From: a virus
Virus record (IMG/VR): IMGVR_UViG_3300044823_000365
Location: 1 to 64,000 of that record
Direction: 5' to 3' (one strand)
Length of the DNA stretch: 64,000 nucleotides
The stretch's first letter is position 1, and every line of letters starts with the position of its first letter. The position numbers and the translations under genes were made by a program. The notes under the pieces were generated by a model. The model made no database searches, was not told where the DNA came from, and saw nothing but the letters and a program-made list of their open reading frames with translations. Positions 31,674 through 40,029 of this stretch are shown piece after piece.

Positions 31674-34600
31674 TTACCCTACCTGTGTTACTACCGAAGA
31701 GGACGCATCTACCGTGACTCCGCCCAAGAACGGATTGATGCTGACCGTCTGGAGAATAACGCTGTTCGCTGTTATCGAAGCGCTGCCCGCGCTCTGGAAT
31801 GTGCTATTGACCGCGATGCTGGAGTTAAGCTGGGCGGCAGCCACGACCGTAGTAGCCGAGATATTAGTTTCGTCCAGCGTACCCGTGCCGTGCTGCTGCA
31901 AAGTCATTGTCGAGCCGCGGGTGGCAACGAAGAACGCACTTTGCGGCGTCACCCCGACCGGGACAATCAGTGCGTGGGCCGACACGGTGAGGTTCGACTG
32001 TGAAAGCACGTGCCCCGTGCTTTGCGCCGACAGCGAGATCGATCCGCCGTCGAGGATGACGCTGTCGCAGCCGACGTACGCGCCCGCCTGCACGTTGTTC
32101 ACCCACGAACAGGCAACCATGTCGATGTCGCTGTTGTACGCCATGATCGCGGGGTTGGTGAATCCTTGGAATTGCAAGCCGTTCAGGATCACGCGGCTGG
32201 TGTCGATGTAAAACGCCGCGGTCGGCCCGTCGCCGAATCCCGTGAAGCCCGTGGCGTCGATGATGGCCGGATTCGTCGCCGTGGCTTCTCTGGTGATGAC
32301 CAGACGCCCCTCGTCCTGTATGACTCGGGACAAATTGCCCAAGGCGTACTGCTTGGCGCTGCGGATGTCCCCGTCCCCGAGGGCGATGATCTCCAGGCTG
32401 GACTGCAAGTTCTGGATGGAAAACGGCACTCCGGTGTCCCGTATGACGATCGAGCACGGATGGCGGAGAACCGGGGGCAGTTCGGACAGCGCCGCGCCGA
32501 TGGTCGCTTTGGCGGTGCCGAGCGTCAATCCGGTGTTCAAATCGCTGCCGTTCACGTTGTCTACGTACAGGATGATCGATGCCTGCGTGGACTGGAGGTT
32601 CTGCCCCAATACTGTGCGGGCGGTTGGCGGGGCGATGGCGTATCCAAGATGCGGAGTTGCCAAGGAGAAGCCTCGTTGTCCCGTGGCAAGGAATCTGACC
32701 GTCTTGCGGGTGTCCTTGTTGATCGGCGGGATGAAGTCGTTTGTGTGCAGCGGGGCGTCGAACGTGTGCTCCACGTTGTTCGCGCGCATCGCCACGTAGT
32801 TGGAGTCGAAGAGGGTCGCCACCGGAGAATTTTCCAAAGTGGTGTCGTTCCAGCTAAGCTGCGCCGGAAGCATAGTGACGATGGGAAGCTCCCGATTGTA
32901 CGGGTAGACATCCGAAAGCCCGATGACCGGGGCGGCACCCGTTCCGTTTGTCGTGATCAGGGCACTATCTTCCGAATGCAGGATTTCATAATCCCGGTTG
33001 ATCACGCCCTCGCCTTGATACGGCACGTACTGGACCTGCAACGCGAGGGTCGAAGCCGGGATAAACGCCGGAAGGATCGAGCCGATCAACAGAAAGGGCG
33101 TAGTCGTCAAATTGACCGTCCCGCTGTTGCCCGGAACTATGATCGTCAATGTGCCGCTGCCAAAAACCGCCGAAGAAACGTTGTAAGCCGTGAGGCCGCC
33201 GAGACCGTTCTTGGTCCATATCAGGCGCACGGTGTCATCCCCGGAGATGCCCTTGATCTGGCATCCGTTGGCTCCGAACACAACTGTGTTGGCGTCGGAT
33301 GCCGTGTCGTAGGATACGGATTCGATGACCACGCGGGGGTCCATGGGGAAGTTGGTGTCGGACGTGTAGTTGCCGAACAAAACCGTCTCCTCGATCTGCG
33401 TGGCTCCCTTGACCGGGGCATTATAGGCAAGCTGCACGGTGTCCTGCGCCAAGACGGAGAATACGACCATGGAACTGGGCTGCACCGCGCCGCTGAGCAC
33501 GACGGTGTGCTGGACGCCATTGGACACGGAGAGCATCTGCCGGGCCACGACGTTGTAGAAATTGCCCGTCGCTAGGTCCCAAGCCCGCGTGACATAGAGC
33601 CCGTTGAGCTTCTCGTTCAGCCCCTTGCAAAGGATGGTGAATGTAGTGATTTGCGCACCGCTCACGGTCGTGACCGCGCCGCTTGAGCCCGAAACCTGAA
33701 TCCAAACCTTGGTGCCAAGGATGATGTCCGAATACTCGGGGTTGACCGCCCAGATTTGGTAGGCTTCCAAGGCTGCCTGCTGGCTCTGGACCTCGTACTC
33801 CGATATGCCGTAGACCGGGAGCACCCGGCCGGAGCTTGCATCGTAAAGAACGCCGCCCTCGATCAAGGATGGAATCTTGCGGGTATCCAGACCGATGTCC
33901 GCGGGATAGGTGACCCCTATGGTCGCGTAGATTCCGTTCGATCCGGGATCGAACGCCGTGGCGGAAAGGTTCTTGGCGAGCACCACGGTGGCCGTGGTGG
34001 AGTTCAGCCCGTTGATCTGGACCTGTCCTTGGAGCAGGGAGGCGGGGGTCACGGTGCCAGCCGAGAAATTGCTGACCAAGGCGGTCACGCTTACCTCGGT
34101 GATGGTCGCCTTCGAGGATTGGGGGAGGGAGATTGCGAACGAGTCCCCCACGGCCCATGCGCTCCCGTTCGTCCCGGTGGCCTTCTGGCCGATGGTGATC
34201 TTCCGGGTCGAGTAGAATGTGCGCAGGTCGCTGCTGAACCCGTTGGAAAACCCGTCGAACGTGCCGATGGTGGACACGTTGGCGATCGACAGGGGATTCA
34301 CCCCGAGATAGTAGTCGAGCAGCGAGCCGACGGCCTCCGTCTTGTTCCCCTGCGGGTCGCCGAAGCGGCTGATCGCAAGGCTGGTCCTGCCCGTGATCAA
34401 ATCCGCGAAGCCCTTCCGCATCAGGTCGTCCGTGTCGATGCCGGAGAGGTCGATAGTCGTGCGGGTGTCAACGACCTCGGACGGGAAAACCTGGTCGGCG
34501 AGCTTTTGGTCGTAGCGGCCGGAGATGCGCGTGGCGAGCGTCCCGGTGCTGGACACGCCCGAGGAAGAGTCGGCGCAGCCGAAAATGTTGCTCGCAACGT

Positions 34601-35531
34601 CGAAGCTGCCCGTGTTGCGCTGGAAGACGACCGCTACCGGCATGGCGTAGCTGTAGCCGTCCATGGTGCCGAGGGAGTTGTTGACGTTCCCGTCGCCGCA
34701 GCGCCACAGGCCCGTGTCGCCGTTGACGCCGCCCATGCTTGTAAATTCGTAGATGGGCAAGCCGACAAGCGGGGAGACGCCTAGCGTAGTGCTGGGCCGG
34801 GACGCCTGTCCGTAGACGATCTGGCCCGGATCGCCCGTACCATTCGTGATGTAATTGCTGCTGGGAACTCGGGCGGTGGCATACCAGAATCCGAAGGTCT
34901 CCTGCGTGAAGTCGTAGTCGAGCGCCACCCGCTGGACGTTGATGCGCCACTGGATTTGCGCGCGTTCGGTCGTGAACAGCCCTTGGAACGGATCGACCGA
35001 ATCGTCCGGCACGAGCTTGGCGTTCGACGGGTCGGGCAGGATGCCGCCGTAGGGGAAGAAATATTTCGGGCCGGGACTCAGCGGGTCTTGGTAATAACCA
35101 GAATTGGACGAAGCGATGGGATTGAGCGCCTGATACCAAAGTTCAAGGAACACGATGTACAAGCAGGCGTCCTCATTCCCCGACACGAGGGCCGGGGGCA
35201 AGGGAAGCTGCACGCGGTTCAGAGTCAGGTCCGAGGAAAGCTGCCCCTCAATAGTGACGACTTGCCCGTTGAAAAGTGTGTCGAATGATGGGATAAAGAA
35301 CGTGTTCGGATTGTTGATGTTGAACTGGAACGGCGCATACGTGGTGCTGCCAGAGGTCACGCCAAAATTGGCAACAAGCTTGCCCCGTTTATAATCCTGA
35401 AGCTGCTGGATCAAGTTCAAATCGGCATCGGTGACTTCGTGATCGTGGAGGGCGATTATCGATAACAGGGCCTTATTGGACGGATCAAGCGTGCGGCTCA
35501 CGAGGGTGGGGTACTGGAATGTGCTGGCCAT
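31674..35531 (-). CDS. large tail protein with C-terminal beta-helix, 1285 aa
   Basis: The start MASTFQYPT at 35531 is preferred because the upstream stop overlaps it as TAATG. The N-terminal half matches phage tail/baseplate proteins in composition (HEVTDADLNLIQQLQDYKRGKL, YIVFLELWYQALNPI). From about 1020 the chain shows right-handed beta-helix rungs (YVDNVNGSDLNTGLTLGTAKATIG, VILNGLQFQGFTNPAIMAYNSDIDMVACSW) as in tailspikes and pectate-lyase folds. It may bind or degrade host polysaccharide; no catalytic residues can be assigned. Confidence 0.65.
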   Translation of the reverse strand: MASTFQYPTLVSRTLDPSNKALLSIIALHDHEVTDADLNLIQQLQDYKRGKLVANFGVTSGSTTYAPFQFNINNPNTFFIPSFDTLFNGQVVTIEGQLSSDLTLNRVQLPLPPALVSGNEDACLYIVFLELWYQALNPIASSNSGYYQDPLSPGPKYFFPYGGILPDPSNAKLVPDDSVDPFQGLFTTERAQIQWRINVQRVALDYDFTQETFGFWYATARVPSSNYITNGTGDPGQIVYGQASRPSTTLGVSPLVGLPIYEFTSMGGVNGDTGLWRCGDGNVNNSLGTMDGYSYAMPVAVVFQRNTGSFDVASNIFGCADSSSGVSSTGTLATRISGRYDQKLADQVFPSEVVDTRTTIDLSGIDTDDLMRKGFADLITGRTSLAISRFGDPQGNKTEAVGSLLDYYLGVNPLSIANVSTIGTFDGFSNGFSSDLRTFYSTRKITIGQKATGTNGSAWAVGDSFAISLPQSSKATITEVSVTALVSNFSAGTVTPASLLQGQVQINGLNSTTATVVLAKNLSATAFDPGSNGIYATIGVTYPADIGLDTRKIPSLIEGGVLYDASSGRVLPVYGISEYEVQSQQAALEAYQIWAVNPEYSDIILGTKVWIQVSGSSGAVTTVSGAQITTFTILCKGLNEKLNGLYVTRAWDLATGNFYNVVARQMLSVSNGVQHTVVLSGAVQPSSMVVFSVLAQDTVQLAYNAPVKGATQIEETVLFGNYTSDTNFPMDPRVVIESVSYDTASDANTVVFGANGCQIKGISGDDTVRLIWTKNGLGGLTAYNVSSAVFGSGTLTIIVPGNSGTVNLTTTPFLLIGSILPAFIPASTLALQVQYVPYQGEGVINRDYEILHSEDSALITTNGTGAAPVIGLSDVYPYNRELPIVTMLPAQLSWNDTTLENSPVATLFDSNYVAMRANNVEHTFDAPLHTNDFIPPINKDTRKTVRFLATGQRGFSLATPHLGYAIAPPTARTVLGQNLQSTQASIILYVDNVNGSDLNTGLTLGTAKATIGAALSELPPVLRHPCSIVIRDTGVPFSIQNLQSSLEIIALGDGDIRSAKQYALGNLSRVIQDEGRLVITREATATNPAIIDATGFTGFGDGPTAAFYIDTSRVILNGLQFQGFTNPAIMAYNSDIDMVACSWVNNVQAGAYVGCDSVILDGGSISLSAQSTGHVLSQSNLTVSAHALIVPVGVTPQSAFFVATRGSTMTLQQHGTGTLDETNISATTVVAAAQLNSSIAVNSTFQSAGSASITANSVILQTVSINPFLGGVTVDASSSVVTQVG

Positions 35532-35953
35532 TATGCTGAGACTCCTATTGCGGCGGCGCTGCATTCGCCGCAGCTTTGCTTTCCATCGCGAAGCGCCCTA
35601 GCGGAGACTTTCACCAGCCTTCCGCATTTGCACTTGCATTCCCAAACAGCGCCCGTCCCGGTCCCCTGCTTTCTCGACCCGGCACGCCAAACCACCCAAA
35701 GGTCGCCGAACCGCTGATTCACGAGGCTGTAATGCTTTTCCATCTTTGTGCGCTTGAGTCGGCTCCGGGCGCAACCACAGCTTTTAGCCGATCCGTCCAA
35801 CAGACTTTCGCTGCGGATGGGTTTTCTGACCCCACACTCACACTTGCACAGCCAATAGGTCTTGGAGCACCTTGACTCTGCCCGGCCTTCTACATAGAGA
35901 AATCCGAAAGTCAGTCCTTTCAAGTCCTTAAAGGTTGTTCCCGGCTTACCCAC
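35531..35953 (-). CDS. HNH-family DNA-binding remnant, two zinc modules without nuclease, 140 aa
   Basis: Two copies of the module G..FG.L.V......W.C.CECG.......L..G...SCGC: residues about 13-62 (WLCKCECGVRK, SCGCARS) and about 80-132 (VWECKCKCGRLV, SCGECSA). In intact relatives (59108-59827) two such modules precede the HNH nuclease, which is absent here. Either a nuclease-less derivative or a regulator made from one. Stop overlaps the start of the next gene. Confidence 0.65.
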   Translation of the reverse strand: MGKPGTTFKDLKGLTFGFLYVEGRAESRCSKTYWLCKCECGVRKPIRSESLLDGSAKSCGCARSRLKRTKMEKHYSLVNQRFGDLWVVWRAGSRKQGTGTGAVWECKCKCGRLVKVSARALRDGKQSCGECSAAAIGVSA

Positions 35954-36017
35954 CTATGGTTACGCCCCCGTCCTCGTTTAAGGAAACCGTAGTCGGCTAA
36001 CCTCCGGGCATTGATTT

Positions 36018-36712
36018 TCAAAGGGCGTCAACGCGGTCTTTTTGATTGGTGTATATTTTACCGATGCGGGTTAGGAATTCTTTGGGCAACATGCTGCCCT
36101 TCATCAAGTTGCAGGGGTAGCAACACGATACTGTATTATCCTTCGTATATCCGAGTTTGCTGTCTTGGCGGTCAATGCCGCTGTAGGTAAGTCCCCCGCC
36201 GCTCCGAGTTTTCAATGTGTTGGATGGAACAGCATTACAGTAAAAGCAGCCTGACTCAATAAGTTGCTTAATTTCATCCGTTTAGCGGTTAGCTCTTTTT
36301 GCAAGCAGCCACAGCTTTGTGTCATTCCATTTCGCAAGGCTTGACTTCTGATGATTTTTATAGCGCCGCAATCACATTTGCATATCCATGTCGTTACGGC
36401 CCAGCCCGTTGCATAACAAATCGTCGAACCACGTTCTATCACGGACAAACGTCCAAACCTTCTTCCGGTGAGATCGATCAAGCTCGGATTGCCTTGTCTG
36501 TTAAGATTCGCCATGCGTTGGGACGCCGATTCCCTACTTAAACATCCGCAGCTTCTCGTATTTCCGCTACGTAGACTGCCTCTTCGCACTACAACAACAT
36601 TTCCGCAATCGCACTGAGCTTTCCACATAACTTCTTGCTTATTGTTTGCGGTTTGTTCAAGAACTGTCAAACGTCCAAATCGTTTTCCAGCCAAAGCAAT
36701 TATGTTTCCCAA
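36018..36712 (-). pseudogene. HNH homing endonuclease broken by frameshift/deletion
   Basis: The first frame (36212-36712) gives two zinc modules (GKRFGRLTVL, CDCGN, RSCGC; GRRFGRLSVIE, CKCDCG, QSCGC). The HNH part continues in another frame from about 36285 down to 36018: IKQLIESGCFYCNAVPSNTLK, then GIDRQDSKLGYTKDN and SCCYPCN. Compared with 59108-59827, about 25 codons between QSCGC and the CxxC are missing and the frame is shifted, so no full protein can be made without frameshifting. Nothing suggests a programmed slip site. Confidence 0.8.
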
Positions 36713-36752
36713 TTAAGTCCCCCTCTAATAGAAGGAGTTCAATAGTCATAAC

Positions 36753-37298
36753 ATGGGTGGATACAATTTTTTAGACCAGCCGATTGTCGCAAGTCGGCTA
36801 ATACAGCCGACCGATGACGACAGTTTTTATACGCCGGGGCCTAACAACCATTACGGATACGCCTGCGACGGGAATTTTTACTTGGACGGGGTCTTGCAGG
36901 CGGGGCATCCGCAGGCGTCGTGGTTCACGGAAAGCCCCAACGCCTACCGGGGAGACGGAGCGCCGTTTCCCACGGCCGGGCTGATTTTGCTTTCCCCCGT
37001 GGCCCTAACGATACTGGACCAGGGCACGCCGACGCTCGACGCCACGAAGCTGCCCCTATGGATGCTGTTTCTTTTGTCGGATTTCTATGCGCTCGGCAAC
37101 AATTTTGATAGCGGATTAAACGGCTGGACGCCCTCCGGGCTGGCGTACGCCGACGGCGTGATCAGCGTGATCTATTCTCCGGACTCCGGCAATATCTCGC
37201 CCGCTTCACCCCCGATTACCCCGCCCCCGATAGACACCGCGATGGTTGTTACTTTAGATTTCTCCCAGGACACAGTTTATTTGGATGTGGCTCTATAA
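36753..37298 (+). CDS. plus-strand protein of unknown function, 181 aa
   Basis: Isolated plus-strand gene. AAGGAG lies about 15 bases before the ATG, a rather long spacing. The product opens MGGYNFLDQPIVASRLIQPTDDD and has Tyr/Gly/Pro-rich beta structure with one hydrophobic stretch (LPLWMLFLLSDFYAL). Composition resembles virion or fibre-associated proteins (SPVALTILDQG), but there is no recognised family. It lies within the decaying endonuclease patch and may be cargo or a small structural protein. Confidence 0.55.
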   Translation: MGGYNFLDQPIVASRLIQPTDDDSFYTPGPNNHYGYACDGNFYLDGVLQAGHPQASWFTESPNAYRGDGAPFPTAGLILLSPVALTILDQGTPTLDATKLPLWMLFLLSDFYALGNNFDSGLNGWTPSGLAYADGVISVIYSPDSGNISPASPPITPPPIDTAMVVTLDFSQDTVYLDVAL

Positions 37299-37349
37299 TT
37301 CTTTGGAAACCGTACCTTTAAGTATATTATACTCAATAGTTTGAGCGGG

Positions 37350-37378
37350 TAGCCATTTCCCCACGCCCGCTGTATACT
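37350..37378 (+). promoter_or_regulatory. phage promoter-like site, copy 3
   Basis: Plus strand TAGC, 19 bases including CCCC, TATACT, followed by AGGGG. It shares GCTGTATACTAGGGGT with the copy at 56000-56028. Transcription would start at or near the ATG of the GIY-YIG remnant at 37385 and run antisense into the HNH gene 37445-38038. Confidence 0.6.
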
Positions 37379-37384
37379 AGGGGT

Positions 37385-37444
37385 ATGGAGTTCTACTCCT
37401 ATCTTTGGCTCCGCGGCAAGGATGGTTTCGCCCCCGCTGGCACT
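37385..37444 (+). pseudogene. GIY-YIG endonuclease remnant, first 20 codons
   Basis: MEFYSYLWLRGKDGFAPAGT matches the start of the left-end gene (FYSYLWLRSKAGFAPAGT then PYYAGKG) with similar DNA sequence. Similarity stops exactly at 37444, one base before the stop codon (37447-37445) of the convergent HNH gene. The rest of the GIY-YIG gene is not found nearby. Confidence 0.75.
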
Positions 37445-38038
37445 TTAAGAGCCAGCCTGCTGCGGGACTGCGTCCTGCTTCCCAGTGTAGAAATGTTTCA
37501 TGATGTCTGAAAGCCAACCCTTAAATTCATCAATGGCCATATCGGCCTTAGCCTGGTTGCAACGCTTACAGCAAGGCACCGCGTTATCTGGCAGGTAGCC
37601 TCTCTCGTTGTCTATACGGTCTATCCCGTTGTATATATAGTCGGTTCCGCCGTGGGCTTTCTTTGGTCGAGTAGGGTATACCATGATTTGCTTTGGAGAT
37701 GTTCCGCAATAATAACAGTTGGAACTCGTCAGACTTTTGAACAATTCTAGATTGAGAGCAAACTGTCTGCCCTATTTTGATGCTCGATGCTTGTAGTTGT
37801 CATACAACTTTCGCAAAGCCACAGTATCCCCGCCTCTATGCACGATACAGCCACAACTCAAAGTTGGACGAGTGATAGTCAGGCTTGATCCCGGCACAAG
37901 CTTTTCATTACCGCAATCACAGCGGCAAAGCCAATAAACAGTTTTGCTTCCGCTTGGAAAGTGTCGGACTTTGTCAGTCAGGGCAATTACAATCAATCTG
38001 CCAAACCGTTTTCCTATCAAATTTTGTCTGTTTCTCAT
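37445..38038 (-). pseudogene. HNH homing endonuclease with single in-frame amber codon
   Basis: One frame runs from the ATG at 38038 to the TAA at 37445, interrupted only by TAG at 37774-37772. Before it: GKRFGRLIVIALT, WLCRCDCGNEK, LSCGC, YDNYKHRASK. After it: GRQFALNLELFKSL, NCYYCG, NGIDRIDNERGYLPDNAVPCCKRCNQAKADM. Relatives have a Lys, Arg or Gln at this point (K-x-G), so TAG arose by a point change. It encodes about 196 residues plus the amber site if suppressed. With the CUA tRNA at 1659-1731 it could still be expressed; otherwise it is a pseudogene. Confidence 0.8.
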
Positions 38039-38053
38039 TATTTCTAATACACA

Positions 38054-38473
38054 TCATACGTAAAAGTCGTGTCTTCCGATCTTAACGGTGTGCGGATGGT
38101 CGGTGGGATTGTTCACGATGTTGCGGAAGAACCAGCCAGAGGTTGTGTACTGTAAGTCGGCGTAGTAGTGGGCACCTTGCGTGCAGTCGGCGGGGTCGGT
38201 TTGAAAGCTTTGGGCCGTGGCGACGCAGAACGCGTACTGTGAGTCGCCGTCTTTCGGCTCAAGGTTGAACTCAGGGTCGGATGGTACGCTCATACTCGTG
38301 AACTGGTTCTTGCCATAGATCACATCGTGGAGTGCGTGGGCAAAGCCGGGCGCGCCCACACGGTTCACGATGACGTGCATCACAGCGTCCATTCCTTCGT
38401 CACCCTCGCCTCGGGCTTCCTTCCAAGCCACGAGCGCAAGGCTTTGTATGTCGTTGTCGTCTAAGGTAATCAT
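38054..38473 (-). CDS. SleB/CwlJ-type cell wall hydrolase, 139 aa
   Basis: ALVAWKEARGEGDEGMDAVMHVIVNRVG contains the Hydrolase_2 motif (EARGE, catalytic Glu 19) followed by VIYGKNQFTS, the standard SleB/CwlJ layout; a second half (CTQGAHYYAD...VKIGRHDFYV) completes the small domain. These enzymes cleave peptidoglycan as lytic transglycosylase-like amidases. It has no signal peptide, so in a phage it would act as an endolysin needing a holin or as a virion hydrolase. Located near the RlpA-like gene. Confidence 0.8.
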   Translation of the reverse strand: MITLDDNDIQSLALVAWKEARGEGDEGMDAVMHVIVNRVGAPGFAHALHDVIYGKNQFTSMSVPSDPEFNLEPKDGDSQYAFCVATAQSFQTDPADCTQGAHYYADLQYTTSGWFFRNIVNNPTDHPHTVKIGRHDFYV

Positions 38474-38506
38474 GAATGAAATCTCCCATAATAGGGGGTC
38501 GGAAAG

Positions 38507-38839
38507 CTAATTCGGCTCGATCGGCGCGTTCAGGCTGATCATGCGGATGTCCAGCACGCCGATGCCACCCTCTGCCAAAGACATCATGCCGTTGAGTTCG
38601 GCTTCCGAAAGCTCGCATCTGGCCCCGAGCTCCCTCAGGGTGCCGCATTCCTCCTCCGTGAGCGGCTTGTTGGCCAGCAGGTACTCGTTGGCCCATTGGG
38701 TCAGAACGACGATGTCGTCCTCGCCGTGCTCGTCGGTGGGAACCTCCGTCTTCCCGTTCTCGTCGGCTCGGGCGGCAAGGGACATGAAAAGGCAAAACCC
38801 CGCCAGCACGTGGGTCGTCGGGGTCTCGCCGTCTTCCAT
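38507..38839 (-). CDS. hypothetical protein, 110 aa
   Basis: Start ATG at 38839 chosen for GAGGAAG four bases upstream and a clean 17-base gap to the previous gene; a TTG at 38890 would overlap it. Features: HVLAGFCLFMSLAARADENG, a short hydrophobic helix, then an acidic helical C-terminal half (LTEEECGTLRELGARCELSEAELNGMM). Possibly membrane-associated. No family recognised. Confidence 0.55.
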   Translation of the reverse strand: MEDGETPTTHVLAGFCLFMSLAARADENGKTEVPTDEHGEDDIVVLTQWANEYLLANKPLTEEECGTLRELGARCELSEAELNGMMSLAEGGIGVLDIRMISLNAPIEPN

Positions 38840-38856
38840 GTCTTCCTCGAACACGG

Positions 38857-39222
38857 TTACCTCGGAGGATTGGCTTTCGATTCTGTCCAAGAAACGGGGA
38901 TGGGGGGATCACAGGTCGGGCAGCCCTTGGAGGTGACGCCGCGGTTGCATTCTTCCGAATGGCGGGGCGTGTCCGGCTCATGAGGATCGGCAGCGGAATG
39001 AATGCGGGGAGCCGATGGCGGATCGCCCGGAACCGGGGGAGTCCCGGCTTTCACCATCTTTTCGATCTCGGCGTCGGGAATGGTCGTTGCGCGGTTGTTG
39101 ACGCAATCCCACAGGCGGGCGATTGCCATGCCCTCCTCGGGATGGATGCCGCGGGCGGCATGGGTCTCAAGCAGATGGATCAGATATTCGTGCAAAACGT
39201 CGGGGAGATTGAGTATCTTCAT
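38857..39222 (-). CDS. hypothetical protein with Cys-rich tail, 121 aa
   Basis: Start ATG at 39222. The N-terminal helix (MKILNLPDVLHEYLIHLLETH) resembles short phage adaptor helices; the middle is Pro-rich; the tail holds HSEECNRGVTSKGCPTCDPPIP with three Cys and one His that may bind metal. Follows the RlpA-like gene by 12 bases and is probably co-transcribed. Confidence 0.55.
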   Translation of the reverse strand: MKILNLPDVLHEYLIHLLETHAARGIHPEEGMAIARLWDCVNNRATTIPDAEIEKMVKAGTPPVPGDPPSAPRIHSAADPHEPDTPRHSEECNRGVTSKGCPTCDPPIPVSWTESKANPPR

Positions 39223-39234
39223 ACTCCCCTAATA

Positions 39235-39849
39235 CTAGTCCCGTCCAGAAATCGGCGATACGGCGAGCGACACGGCCTCCAAAGCCAACGGGGATTCAAG
39301 CTCGATCAGATCGGCCTCAAGGACCGCGGATTCAGGCTCCACATCCACAATGACCTGAATCAGAACCGTAGCGGTTCCCTGTTGAATATAATCCAGTTGT
39401 TCGGCTGCGGCTTGGGAAAGGTCTGCGACCCTATGGAGAGAATGTGCTGGGCCGCGATCGGTGATCTCCACGATGACCGATTTCCCGTTGCCAAGATTGG
39501 TGATCTGGACCATGGTGCCAAGGGGAATACCCCACGTAGCTGCGGTCGGCTTGCGGTAGTCGAAACGGTTGCCATTGGCCATTCGTCTTCCCTGCCAATA
39601 ATGGCGTCCATAGAATGATGCCTTTCCCAACCAATGGGGCTTCTCGTCCCTACATACGTGCCAATCGCAATAGACCAGCTTGACGTGACTTGCCGGGTGT
39701 TTCTTGTGAGACGCAGTGCCAATTGAACCGTGGTTACTATGAACCGTGTCCTTCTGCGCCTTAGTTCTGTGAGTCGCTGCGAACGTTGGGGGCGTCCACA
39801 GCAGGGCCGCCATGAGTGTCATACCGACCACCCGAAGTAGTGTCTGCAT
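39235..39849 (-). CDS. rlpA: RlpA-like double-psi barrel protein with signal peptide, 204 aa
   Basis: Residues 1-24 form a signal peptide (MTLMAALLWTPPTFA). From about 72 the RlpA core is clear: GKASFYGRHYWQGRRMANGNRFD, then IPLGTMVQITNLGNGKSVIVEITDRGP and ADLSQAAAEQL, which includes the catalytic Asp of the family. RlpA-type proteins are periplasmic lytic transglycosylases that cut denuded glycan strands. The last 40 residues are a Glu/Leu-rich extension not found in typical members. It has its own promoter-like site and is probably part of a lysis or envelope-remodelling unit. Confidence 0.85.
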   Translation of the reverse strand: MQTLLRVVGMTLMAALLWTPPTFAATHRTKAQKDTVHSNHGSIGTASHKKHPASHVKLVYCDWHVCRDEKPHWLGKASFYGRHYWQGRRMANGNRFDYRKPTAATWGIPLGTMVQITNLGNGKSVIVEITDRGPAHSLHRVADLSQAAAEQLDYIQQGTATVLIQVIVDVEPESAVLEADLIELESPLALEAVSLAVSPISGRD

Positions 39850-39916
39850 GTGTTCTCCTAAGGTTTCAGTTTTCCCGAGCTAAGGCTGCCAATCTCGCGC
39901 CATACCTCCTCAAAAC

Positions 39917-39945
39917 ATTATAGGATACTCAGGGGTAAAAAGCTA
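39917..39945 (-). promoter_or_regulatory. phage promoter-like site, copy 4
   Basis: Minus strand TAGC, six bases, CCCC, nine bases, TATAAT. Same spacing as the other copies. It lies about 70 bases before the RlpA-like gene start and after the end of the 40030-43221 gene. Confidence 0.65.
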
Positions 39946-40029
39946 CTCCTTTTGTATCCTAGTTCTATCTAATACTCGATAGCGGAAAAAGTTGAGGAAA
40001 ACTCTAATAATGCCAGTGGTTTCAAAGCT

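Noticed and set aside
36212-36300. Programmed frameshift in the HNH gene at 36018-36712
   Set aside because: About 25 codons are also missing against the intact relative and no slippery heptamer is visible at the junction, so decay is the simpler reading.
37319-37335. AT-rich inverted repeat around AGTATATTATACT as a promoter
   Set aside because: It does not have the TAGC box at 19 bases, and a full copy of the shared motif lies just downstream.
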